This document shows, piece after piece, positions 46,801-64,000 of a DNA stretch of 64,000 nt. How positions within the stretch are numbered: position 1 is the first letter of the stretch; each line of letters starts with the position of its first letter. Location of the stretch: assembly GCA_026122225.1 (NCBI GenBank), contig JANEZZ010000309.1:1-64000 (forward strand). The letters are read 5' to 3'. This DNA is from Heloderma charlesbogerti. Lineage: Eukaryota > Chordata > Lepidosauria > Squamata > Helodermatidae. The notes under the pieces were generated by a model. The model searched no databases. It had not been told where the DNA came from and worked only from the letters and a program-made list of their open reading frames with translations. Both the position numbers and the translations under genes were made by a program.

Positions 46801-48676
46801 TTAGCCTTTTCGCTAACTGACAAAGTTTTCCAGAATCAGAACCAGCCCAAGATGTTTTGCTGTCTGAAGTGAATGGCAAGATAGTGCTACCCTCCTCCAC
46901 ACCCAGAAGCGGAACATACTGGCAGTTCAATCCGATTTCAACACCAACAACAGAACAGTACACCTGAGGGCAGCAGGCTACTCCAGAGGAGACAGGGCAG
47001 GCAGTGTGGCAATCACAGCTGTCCTCCCAACACATCCTTGCTGTTTATCACTCCTAGCACCAGCTGCATAAAGCAGCTGTCTCGCTCTGCCTAATGGCAG
47101 GGCCAGCCTTTTCCAGAAGTTTCCACCAAATGCTCTGCCAGGGATTTATCACCCACATATGCTGTTCCCTGCAGCTAGAGCAACATGACTTTGCCTCAGA
47201 AAGGCAGACTCTTTTTATGCCTGTACATTCTTAGACTGGGTTCACACAACATGCTAATCTACATTCCGTGGTTGAGTGTCAGTTGTTGTTGAACCATCTC
47301 CCACTTTCTCCTTCACCCTCTATGAGGTTTATTTCGGAACATGTTTCCAAACATTATCTTTATTACATACTGAACTGTTATCCAAGCATAGCTTTTTTTC
47401 TTTCTTTTTTTACATTCCACTCATCTCCCAGTCAAATTCTTCTGTTCTTCCTTCTACACAGCATTGTCCAAATCCACCTTTCTCCCAAGTCAGCATTAAA
47501 TATAACTGTATTTAGTTTCTAAATGAAGTCAGGACATTTCTATTAATTGCTTTGTTGTCTCTTTGCTTACTACAATGATTTGTTGCAGGCATTTATAAGG
47601 CTCAGTTTAGTTTAAATTAAAAGTGGTATCCAAAGAAGAACAAAGTGGCATGCAACCCCAAAAACGGAGTTAAGAAAACTATTCAACCAGAGAACAAATT
47701 GCTTACGAATACCTGAGTATTTATAACTCCATGTAAAAACAAACAGCTTCCTTAATTTAAAAACTTAGGAGGAGAATATATATGGAAATCAAAGGATGTT
47801 TACAGAAGCCAGGAATGAATGTTTCTTCCTAAACTTAGAAGATGTCTTGATTCCAAGTTTATGTATCCTCAGTATTCGCCAATGACTTTCATTCAAATTT
47901 ATCTCTTCCCAAATAGTAATGAACACAACACACACATACACACACATTCTCCAACCAGCATATGAGCCATAGGTCTTATCTTTAGAGTCCACTACGTTAT
48001 ATTAGCTTTCACTTTTATCAGTGGTGGTTAGTATTATTAAACTAATATTCAGAAAAATCAATTTCTATCATTTTAAACTAAATAATGTTTATTACTATGC
48101 TATGAAGTTAAAAGCAGTTAACAATTAGTCTTCAAGCGAAGTTCCTCAGTATCAATGAAGATTCAAATTGGTGTGGCTGTGGCAAATCCACATTTTGGTA
48201 TATGGAATAGGAAGGGATAAACTTAGGGCATCAGATATATGTCAGAACGAGATATGGCCTACTTCAGCTTGTGTTCCCTGGCCACTTTTTCTCTGCAGCG
48301 TCTAACACCACTGAGTAAAGAGCCTTCGAGAGAAGCCTGTGTGTATGTGGCGTTAGTCTCATGGAGTCTATGTGGCATACGCCGGAGTCTATGCCTGAAC
48401 ACGTGGTGAGGACGGACTTGGGTCAGTTTTAATGTTCCACACTCTATCTAGCAACAAGCCCAAATAGTCCTCCCGCTTACAAGTATCTATCTATTAGAGC
48501 ACCGTTTTCACGACTGCCTCACGCTGCCCCACCGACAGAGAGGGAGCTGCAAGCTTGGCAGCTTCCACGAGCACGTCTGGGGCCTTCTCTTCAAAGCACA
48601 ACCAAGCAAAGCAACGTCCCAAACGGCCCGTCGCTTTTACCTTCTTAGTTTTCGGCGTCCCTCCAACTGGTGCCAT
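17467..48676 (-). CDS. BHMT: Betaine-homocysteine S-methyltransferase, complete eight-exon gene
   Basis: Cytosolic zinc enzyme that moves a methyl group from betaine to homocysteine, giving dimethylglycine and methionine. Coding exons in transcription order are 48676-48641, 36463-36331, 34520-34402, 29481-29290, 28283-28136, 22398-22216, 18722-18494 and 17659-17467. They total 1233 nt (410 aa plus stop; human BHMT is 406 aa), every junction keeps frame and all introns are GT-AG. The zinc ligands are visible: Cys218 in GVNCHFD and Cys300/Cys301 in [10 protein letters not shown], matching human 217, 299 and 300. Substrate-site GDGGFV lies at residues 26-31. The C-terminal dimerisation arm is present, with a small extension ending SKVVA instead of SQ. 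The start has A at -3 and G at +4. Only one copy is seen, with no BHMT2-like paralogue. Introns total about 30 kb and hold most of the transposons in the window. DMGDH, the next enzyme, is divergent upstream. Confidence 0.97.
17660..18493. other. BHMT intron 7, no gene
   Basis: 834-bp intron with no long repeat identified. 17990-18110 resembles a dispersed squamate repeat (CAACATGTTTTGAACATAAG), but I cannot name it. Confidence 0.5.
18494..18722 (-). CDS. BHMT: BHMT exon 7 (residues 271-347, zinc Cys pair)
   Basis: Acceptor CATTACAG and donor GCAAG|GTAAGT; 229 nt, phase 1 to phase 2. It encodes [20 protein letters not shown], which supplies zinc ligands Cys300 and Cys301, and ends [10 protein letters not shown]. 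Confidence 0.97.
18790..18870. mobile_element. TTAA-type MITE, half copy
   Basis: Starts AGGGTGCAATCCTATGCATG and stops after CAGTCAGCCATGG; the second inverted half is missing. Confidence 0.6.
18871..19511. other. BHMT intron 6, nothing recognised
   Basis: No repeat family or open frame of note. Confidence 0.4.
19520..20121. mobile_element. Foldback hAT-like non-autonomous element, copy B
   Basis: 602 bp, flanked by a perfect 8-bp duplication ATTATGAA (19512-19519 and 20122-20129). Ends are TAGGAATGTC and ATACATCCCTA. The left 100 bp form a stem-loop; the centre (about 19714-19928) is an imperfect palindrome with one good hairpin (GATAGGCTATGTAAAT, 19838-19874) and one decayed one. AGGTAAGT lies 16 bp from the right end. 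Sits in BHMT intron 6. Confidence 0.88.
20130..22080. other. BHMT intron 6, mostly unrecognised
   Basis: 21130-21240 resembles a LINE/SINE 3' tail (TGAGCTGCCTTGGGAG to CAATAAAAG). The GC-rich stretch at 20220-20470 was not identified. No gene. Confidence 0.4.
22216..22398 (-). CDS. BHMT: BHMT exon 6 (residues 210-271, first zinc Cys)
   Basis: Acceptor TTCTTTAG and donor TTTG|GTAAGA; 183 nt, phase 1 to phase 1. It encodes [13 protein letters not shown], with Cys218 the first zinc ligand, then the [11 protein letters not shown] helix and [10 protein letters not shown]. Confidence 0.97.
22735..22912 (+). mobile_element. L2-like LINE 3' end
   Basis: A direct counterpart of 27893-28058: both run through TTTTATATTTTATATTGTTT and TTTTAATTTTTGTGAACYGC, then TTGGGCRRTATAGAAATGAA and an AATAAATAAATA tail. 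Only the 3' UTR was inserted. Confidence 0.7.
22913..23861. other. BHMT intron 5, nothing recognised
   Basis: No known repeat and no open frame of note. Confidence 0.4.
23870..24824. mobile_element. Foldback hAT-like non-autonomous element, copy C, with six hairpins
   Basis: 955 bp, flanked by a perfect 8-bp duplication GGTGGGAC (23862-23869 and 24825-24832). Ends TAGGGATGC and CCATCCCTA. 24075-24593 is one palindrome of about 519 bp centred near 24333. Each arm holds three hairpins of ~40 bp: 24105-24142, 24161-24201, 24278-24312 and their partners 24352-24388, 24469-24507, 24527-24564. The stems are variants of GTGATAGGCTACGTAAAT. It is inverted relative to copies A and B. No coding capacity. 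In BHMT intron 5. Confidence 0.9.
24833..25603. other. BHMT intron 5, nothing recognised
   Basis: Purine-rich stretch at 25120-25260 with short direct repeats (GGAAGTATATGTAAA, GGAAGTACATGTAAA). No gene. Confidence 0.4.
25604..26837 (+). pseudogene. L2-type ORF2 (reverse transcriptase), truncated, one frameshift
   Basis: RT motifs: [17 protein letters not shown] (catalytic Asp), then after a 1-nt frame change near 25890 [32 protein letters not shown] (catalytic YADD) and [15 protein letters not shown]. The C-terminal part runs [45 protein letters not shown] to QAFGVG and a stop. The APE endonuclease and the start of RT are missing. The 312-codon 3' frame is intact. Confidence 0.9.
25604..26975 (+). 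mobile_element. L2-type LINE, 5'-truncated, with long RT and C-terminus
   Basis: Starts inside RT at [20 protein letters not shown] and runs to an AATAAATAAATAAA tail after GGGCGATTAATAAATTTAAT. The frame changes once, near 25885-25900. The 3' half is very close to the minus-strand copy at 35224-35757, so this family was active fairly recently. Confidence 0.9.
26976..27724. other. BHMT intron 5, nothing recognised
   Basis: AT-rich; no repeat recognised. Confidence 0.4.
27725..28058 (+). mobile_element. L2-like LINE 3' end
   Basis: Encodes the last residues of an L2-like ORF ([20 protein letters not shown], then FSQAF and a stop) followed by the same 3' UTR as 22735-22912 and an AATAAATAAATA tail. 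Ends just before BHMT exon 5. Confidence 0.75.
28136..28283 (-). CDS. BHMT: BHMT exon 5 (residues 161-210)
   Basis: Acceptor TGTTTTAG and donor CTG|GTAAGA; 148 nt, phase 0 to phase 1. It encodes [15 protein letters not shown], then [18 protein letters not shown]. This exon was found by homology; its frame is not marked by a long ORF. Confidence 0.96.
28590..28860 (-). mobile_element. CR1-like LINE 3' end
   Basis: CATAGAATCATAGGGTTGGA at the left is the reversed 3' terminus typical of amniote CR1, which ends in ATTCTATG repeats. The rest is CR1-like 3' sequence. In BHMT intron 4 boundary region upstream of exon 5. Confidence 0.7.
28976..29116. mobile_element. Short palindromic MITE
   Basis: Inverted ends AGCCTTCCCCAACCT and TTGGGGAAGGTTG, with inner GATGTTTTGGACTAGAACTA and GTTGTAGTCCAAAACATC. 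hAT-like by appearance. Confidence 0.65.
29290..29481 (-). CDS. BHMT: BHMT exon 4 (residues 97-160)
   Basis: Acceptor CTGTTAG and donor GAG|GTAATT; 192 nt, phase 0 at both ends, the same 64 codons as the human exon. It carries [19 protein letters not shown] and ends in DFLIAE, whose final Glu160 matches human Glu159. Confidence 0.97.
30648..31562 (+). pseudogene. L1 ORF1 protein (RNA-binding), degenerate
   Basis: L1 ORF1p makes trimeric coiled coils that bind L1 RNA. Here [13 protein letters not shown] begins near 30648, followed by a frame break, then a coiled coil ([19 protein letters not shown] to [13 protein letters not shown]). The RRM start [11 protein letters not shown] follows, and the C-terminal domain VIVQFSRAS, then [20 protein letters not shown] and [13 protein letters not shown] ~60-bp foreign piece (31133-31190) interrupts the RRM/CTD junction. 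Not a host coiled-coil gene. Confidence 0.85.
31818..31880. repeat. (TCA)n and (TAC)n microsatellites
   Basis: Ten TCA units followed by ATT and CTA triplets, inside the 3' part of the L1 element. Confidence 0.9.
32406..33060 (-). mobile_element. CR1-like LINE 3' part
   Basis: The minus strand encodes a CR1 C-terminus: [20 protein letters not shown], then [18 protein letters not shown]. The plus-strand text CCAGAACTGTACACAGTATT near 32990 is a hallmark of reversed CR1. The end near 32406 (GCCATGCTGGATCAGACCAA) is a common squamate CR1-like terminus. Confidence 0.8.
33105..33480 (+). mobile_element. L1 ORF2 C-terminal fragment and 3' UTR
   Basis: Reads [18 protein letters not shown], then [20 protein letters not shown] in the next frame, the typical L1 ORF2 C-terminus, and stops near 33388. 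The following 3' UTR (33425-33471) has an inverted near-copy inside the L1 ORF1 at 31133-31181. Confidence 0.75.
33481..34401. other. BHMT intron 3, nothing recognised
   Basis: Contains a short (TGG)n run at 33541-33557. No gene or repeat family recognised. Confidence 0.4.
34402..34520 (-). CDS. BHMT: BHMT exon 3 (residues 57-96)
   Basis: Acceptor TTTTGCAG and donor TCT|GTGAGT; 119 nt, phase 1 to phase 0. It encodes [19 protein letters not shown] followed by [14 protein letters not shown], almost identical to human BHMT. Confidence 0.97.
34521..35223. other. BHMT intron 2, nothing recognised
   Basis: AT-rich intron DNA. Confidence 0.4.
35224..35757 (-). mobile_element. L2-type LINE, 5'-truncated, same family as 25604-26975
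   Basis: From a (TTTA)n tail at 35228-35268 leftward end through the C-terminus: [57 protein letters not shown]. The sequence is nearly the complement of 26460-26975. Confidence 0.9.
36142..36232. mobile_element. MITE-like repeat with CTACTCAGAAGTAAGT
   Basis: Starts GAGCATAATCCTATATAAAT, includes CTACTCAGAAGTAAGT and ends GGATTGTAGCC. Just inside BHMT intron 2 near exon 2. Confidence 0.55.
36331..36463 (-). CDS. BHMT: BHMT exon 2 (residues 13-57)
   Basis: Acceptor TTTTTAG and donor G|GTTAGT; 133 nt, ending in phase 1. It reads [19 protein letters not shown] and on to [12 protein letters not shown]. It carries the GDGG loop that starts the TIM barrel and the conserved GPWTPE segment of the betaine/homocysteine pocket. 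Confidence 0.96.
36483..36668. mobile_element. CORE-SINE (MIR-like) remnant
   Basis: GTACAGTGCTTTAGAGTG, then TTATTATTATCCCTCTCATA and GCAGAGGCTGG resemble the MIR core. Old and diverged. Confidence 0.5.
36679..37089. mobile_element. GC-rich MITE sharing ends with the TTAA MITEs
   Basis: About 411 bp with ends AGGGCGAAATCCTATGGC and CGATAGGATTGCACCCT, imperfect inverted repeats; inner parts also pair (GCGGCTAGACGGCC and GGCAGCCGTCTATCC). The GGGTGCAATCCTAT end is like that of the short MITEs at 7533 and 38693. No clear target duplication. Confidence 0.6.
37090..37884. other. BHMT intron 1, nothing recognised
   Basis: AT-rich, no gene. Confidence 0.4.
37885..38300 (-). mobile_element. LINE 3' end (L2/CR1 type), degenerate
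   Basis: An A/T tail at 37890-37915 reversed, then in reverse a C-terminal LINE segment ending with a GGAACTTCTTCCCAAG-like LWNSLP region near 38200. Frames are broken. Confidence 0.5.
38693..38808. mobile_element. TTAA-type palindromic MITE, copy 4
   Basis: Exact TTAA on both sides (38689-38692 and 38809-38812). Inverted halves begin GGGAGCAATCCTATGCATG. Confidence 0.8.
38959..39081. mobile_element. TTAA-type palindromic MITE, copy 5
   Basis: Starts GGGTACAATCCTATGCATG and ends GGATTGCACCC. The flanking TTAA is mutated (ATAA at left). Confidence 0.7.
39100..39655. repeat. Palindromic hairpin repeat built on AAAATGCGCAT
   Basis: Perfect 19-bp arms GATGGCGCTCGCAAAAATG (39255-39273) and the complement (39447-39465) enclose about 170 bp of near-palindromic repeats of AAAATGCRCATWTTT. 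Outer arms continue (GCCATTTTTTGA with TCAAAAAATGG). The right end (CGACACCATCCCTA, about 39649) looks like a TAGGGATGG-type hAT terminus; no matching left terminus was found. Overlapping long frames here come from the repeats and are not genes. Confidence 0.65.
39661..40560. other. BHMT intron 1, nothing recognised
   Basis: No gene and no known repeat. Confidence 0.4.
40566..40870 (+). repeat. Copia 5' LTR
   Basis: Starts TGTTGGAGGGACATGGGCC and ends near GGGGGCCGATTTCA. Pairs in direct orientation with 44734-45021, with scattered substitutions and small indels. Confidence 0.85.
41002..41750 (+). pseudogene. Copia gag remnant
   Basis: Begins [15 protein letters not shown], changes frame near 41100, then shows a copia-type Gag core ([47 protein letters not shown]). 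The zinc knuckle near 41660-41700 has lost its first Cys (WYKC instead of CxxC) but keeps the later Cys, His and Cys. Not functional. Confidence 0.8.
41800..44494 (+). pseudogene. Copia pol remnant (protease, integrase, RT, RNase H)
   Basis: Protease DSGASSHM near 41835. Gag-pre-integrase zinc-type segment [11 protein letters not shown] near 42225. Integrase core with [18 protein letters not shown] (42570) and [19 protein letters not shown] (42670), preceded by a stop at 42497 and followed by one at 43031. [45 protein letters not shown]. The catalytic box is YADN where copia has YVDD, so a metal-binding Asp is lost. RNase [21 protein letters not shown] near 44335. Stops at 43310, 43405 and 43991. 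Confidence 0.88.
44734..45021 (+). repeat. Copia 3' LTR
   Basis: Starts TGTTGGAGAGACAAGGGCC; ends near GGGGGCCGATTCA. The exact right end could be up to 7 bp further on. Confidence 0.85.
45022..48600. other. BHMT intron 1, 5' part; scattered MITE pieces only
   Basis: 45482-45555 and 45747-45805 contain GTCTACTCAGAAGTAA-type repeat pieces. 46180-46250 (GAACCTGGGACCTTTAACAT) resembles a reversed tRNA-like SINE head. The rest is unrecognised; no exon was found. Confidence 0.45.
48641..48676 (-). CDS. BHMT: BHMT exon 1 (start codon, residues 1-12)
   Basis: Encodes [12 protein letters not shown], one residue longer than the human N-terminus (MPPVGGKKAKK). The donor is AAG|GTAAAA and the exon ends in phase 0. 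The frame is open upstream, but homology sets the start at this Met. Confidence 0.93.
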
Positions 48677-49166
48677 GATGTTGTACCCTGTTGTTTCTAG
48701 CAGACCCGCACAGCACGGCGCTTGCCCTCCTCCGGCGCCGAGACAACAAACCAGCGCCCGCAGCAAGAGGCATAGAAAGCAGGACGAGCCAATCCCGCGT
48801 CTTAAATCCCTTGAAAGGATGCGTGGGGCGGGTGGGCGGATCCTGAGCTAGATCCCGATTGGGGGAGCCGCCGTCTCTTTCCAGCTCCATTCGCACAGGA
48901 GGCGAGTCTTTCTCCCGCGAGGCGAATCCCGAGTTGGGCTGGGAGGGAGGGCGAGAGGCAGAGTATAATCGCGAAGGTCTCTCTGGACGGGCTCCTGCCG
49001 CTACGCAAAGCCAAGAGCTTGACACAGACCTTGTCGAAGCAACTTGTAGTCTCTCGAACGCACACCCCGCACCAAAACGCATGCACTGAATAAGTAAATA
49101 ATAATGACGAGGTATTAAGAATTCAGTTCCATTGGGTGAGGCGGATTTAATGGTTGGAATGACAAG

Positions 49167-49736
49167 ATCACCGCAGACGGTGACTGTAGCCATGAAATTA
49201 AAAGACGCTTGCTCCTTGGGAGGAAAGCTATGGCACACCTAGACAGCATAATAAGAAGCAGAGACATCACCTTGCCGACAAAGGTCCGTCTAATCAAAGC
49301 TATGGTTTTCCCAGTAGTAATGTATGGCTGTGAGAGCTGGACTATAAGGAAGGCTGAGCGCCGAAGAATTGATGCTTTCGAACTGTGGTGCTGGAGAAGA
49401 CTCTTGCGAGTCCCCTGGACTGCAAGGAGGTCAAATCAGTCCATCCTAAAGGAAATCAACCCTGAGTGCTCATTGGAAGGACAGATGATGTAGCTGAAGC
49501 TCCAATATTTTGGCCACCTAATGCGAAGAGAAAACTCCCTGGAAAAGACCCTGATGCTGGGAAAGACTGAAGGCAAAAGGAGAAGGGGCCGGCAGAGGAT
49601 GAGATGGCTAGATAGCATCACGGATGCAATGAATATGAACTTGAGCACGCTCCGGGAGAGAGCGCAGGACAGGAAGGCCTGGCGTGCTGTGGTCCATGGG
49701 GTCACGAAGAGTCGGACACGACTGAACGACTGAACA
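49167..49736 (+). mobile_element. BovB LINE, 5'-truncated copy 3, between the BHMT and DMGDH starts
   Basis: Starts AAGATCACCGCAGACGGTGA and ends in the BovB 3' terminus (ACGACTGAACGACTGAACAA). Encodes VVMYGCESWTIRKAERRR to SRTRLND, with one in-frame stop at about 49491 (AAG to TAG). Very close to copies 1 and 2. ATGAC on both sides may be a short target duplication. Confidence 0.93.
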
Positions 49737-49849
49737 ACATGACCTATGATTTCCACCCCCACCCCCCACACACACATACAGAACTCCCTCGATGCGCATT
49801 TTTTTTTTTTAATTTAGATATCCAGATACCACAAATGCACTAGATTTTT

Positions 49850-50167
49850 CAACGTGCCCTACGGAGCTAAGTACACAGATATTGCTTTCAGGATTTCAAA
49901 AACAGTATCTATTAAATCATCAGCCACCTGTTGTCGTTTTTTGAGATCCCATGCCGTAGGAAGCAAAAATACACAACGAATTCGTCTTTTACGGTGCCAC
50001 ACAAGACCTTTGCTACGGCAGCCTAACACAGCCTTTTTTCTTCTTCTAACCCACGGGGTAAGGTGGGCCTCATATAACCTAGCGGATATATTTTGTGGCG
50101 GGGCCCACAGCGGTTTCTCAAATTCCCAAATGTGCACGCGGGTCCCAAAAAGGTTGGGGACCCCTGT
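49850..50167 (-). mobile_element. hAT-like transposon remnant with the same end as 55083-55507
   Basis: Reading from 50167 leftward: CAGGGGTCCCCAACCTTTTT, then TTTGGGAATTTGAGAAACCG, matching the left end of the 55083 element in order. Further in, a minus-strand frame of about 92 codons (49859-50137) contains WDLKKRQQVADDLIDTVFEI, which I do not recognise; it may be part of a transposase. The other end is not found. Confidence 0.55.
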
Positions 50168-50711
50168 TTCAGACCATCACCTGTACATGGGGGAGGTCCC
50201 GGAATAAAAGATGTCCCGCTGGAGAATGGGTTACGTTTGCGCGAACCCAAAGGCATTATTGATTCGACACGAACACCGGCGTCGTTACATCAAGCTTTTT
50301 CACTCCCCGCCCCGCATTGCTTCGCCTCAGCCCGCTATCATTTTGACCCTGACTTCACCTCAGCCCTGTTTCTCCTCACCCTGACACCGGTCTTCATGGT
50401 TCCCTAAAAGCTGCCTGGCAGCTTGATGGCGTAGGACTACGGCAGGTCAAGGCATTTCGGAAAAATCGCTTCCAAGAACTGTCCCCTCCCCTCAGGGGCA
50501 GGAATGTGAGAAAAGAAGACGTGATCCCCTCCTTCGCTTCGGAGGGGCGGATCCGGTTCCCCCTGCTGCGGGGATTGGCCGCGGGGTTGGCGGGGCTCGC
50601 GTTGCTAACTGGAAGAACTTGGACGTCGGGGTTGTCGGCCTTGGGGGAGGAGAAATCGGGGGACGATCCTATCCGCCGCTACCCGCGACCAGCGTCTGTG
50701 AGGGAGAAGCC

Positions 50712-64000
<13,289 letters not shown>

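Larger units (their letters stand above)
48677..50711. promoter_or_regulatory. Shared 5' region of the divergent BHMT and DMGDH genes
   Basis: The start codons are 2035 bp apart and point away from each other. DNA beside each start is GC- and CpG-rich (about 48680-49080 and 50250-50960), unlike the AT-rich surroundings. CCAAT boxes can be read: ATTGG at 48858-48862 and CCAAT at 48789-48793 near BHMT, and ATTGG at 50574-50578 about 135 bp before the DMGDH ATG. No clear TATA box was seen. A BovB fragment (49167-49736) and a hAT-like remnant (49850-50167) sit in the middle. Promoter function is inferred. Confidence 0.6.

Noticed and set aside
48494..48640. Continuation of the BHMT exon 1 frame as coding
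   Set aside because: A consensus donor follows AAGAAG at 48641, and the human protein switches to exon 2 at the same point.

Overview
This is vertebrate nuclear DNA, most likely from a squamate reptile (lizard or snake). Two host genes can be read exon by exon, and the rest is AT-rich intron and intergenic DNA packed with transposable elements. The squamate call rests on BovB LINEs with the typical BovB 3' end, squamate-style L2, CR1 and L1 LINEs, tRNA-headed SINEs, CORE-SINE (MIR-like) remnants and many hAT and TTAA-flanked MITEs. The species cannot be told from the sequence.

Host genes. BHMT (betaine-homocysteine S-methyltransferase) lies on the minus strand, from its ATG at 48676 to its stop at 17467. 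It has eight coding exons, all with GT-AG introns, giving an uninterrupted 410-codon frame with the three zinc-binding cysteines in place. DMGDH (mitochondrial dimethylglycine dehydrogenase) starts about 2 kb away on the plus strand at 50712 and runs off the right edge; three exons (126 codons) are visible. The pair is head to head, with GC-rich DNA next to both start codons. The products act in series in choline catabolism: BHMT turns betaine and homocysteine into dimethylglycine and methionine, and DMGDH oxidises the dimethylglycine.

Layout. 1-17466 is DNA downstream of BHMT, with BovB copies at 558-1067 and 9699-10971, L2 remnants, a foldback hAT-like element (6368-7020) and a Tc1 transposon (13405-15051) sitting in an older MITE. 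17467-48676 is BHMT. Its introns hold two more foldback elements (19520-20121 and 23870-24824), an L2 with a long RT ORF (25604-26975), an L1 element with ORF1 but no RT (30238-32295) that splits an L2, CR1 pieces and a Ty1/copia LTR retrotransposon (40566-45021). 48677-50711 is the shared 5' region, which carries a BovB insertion and a hAT-like remnant. 50712-64000 is DMGDH; its second intron holds a complete 3.25-kb hAT transposon (59821-63073) with a ZBED5-like transposase broken only near its N-terminus.

The most unusual feature is a family of three non-autonomous elements at 6368, 19520 and 23870. They have 8-bp target-site duplications, TAGGRATG-type ends, and interiors built from repeats of one palindromic hairpin. 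No known family could be looked up here, so novelty is a hypothesis.
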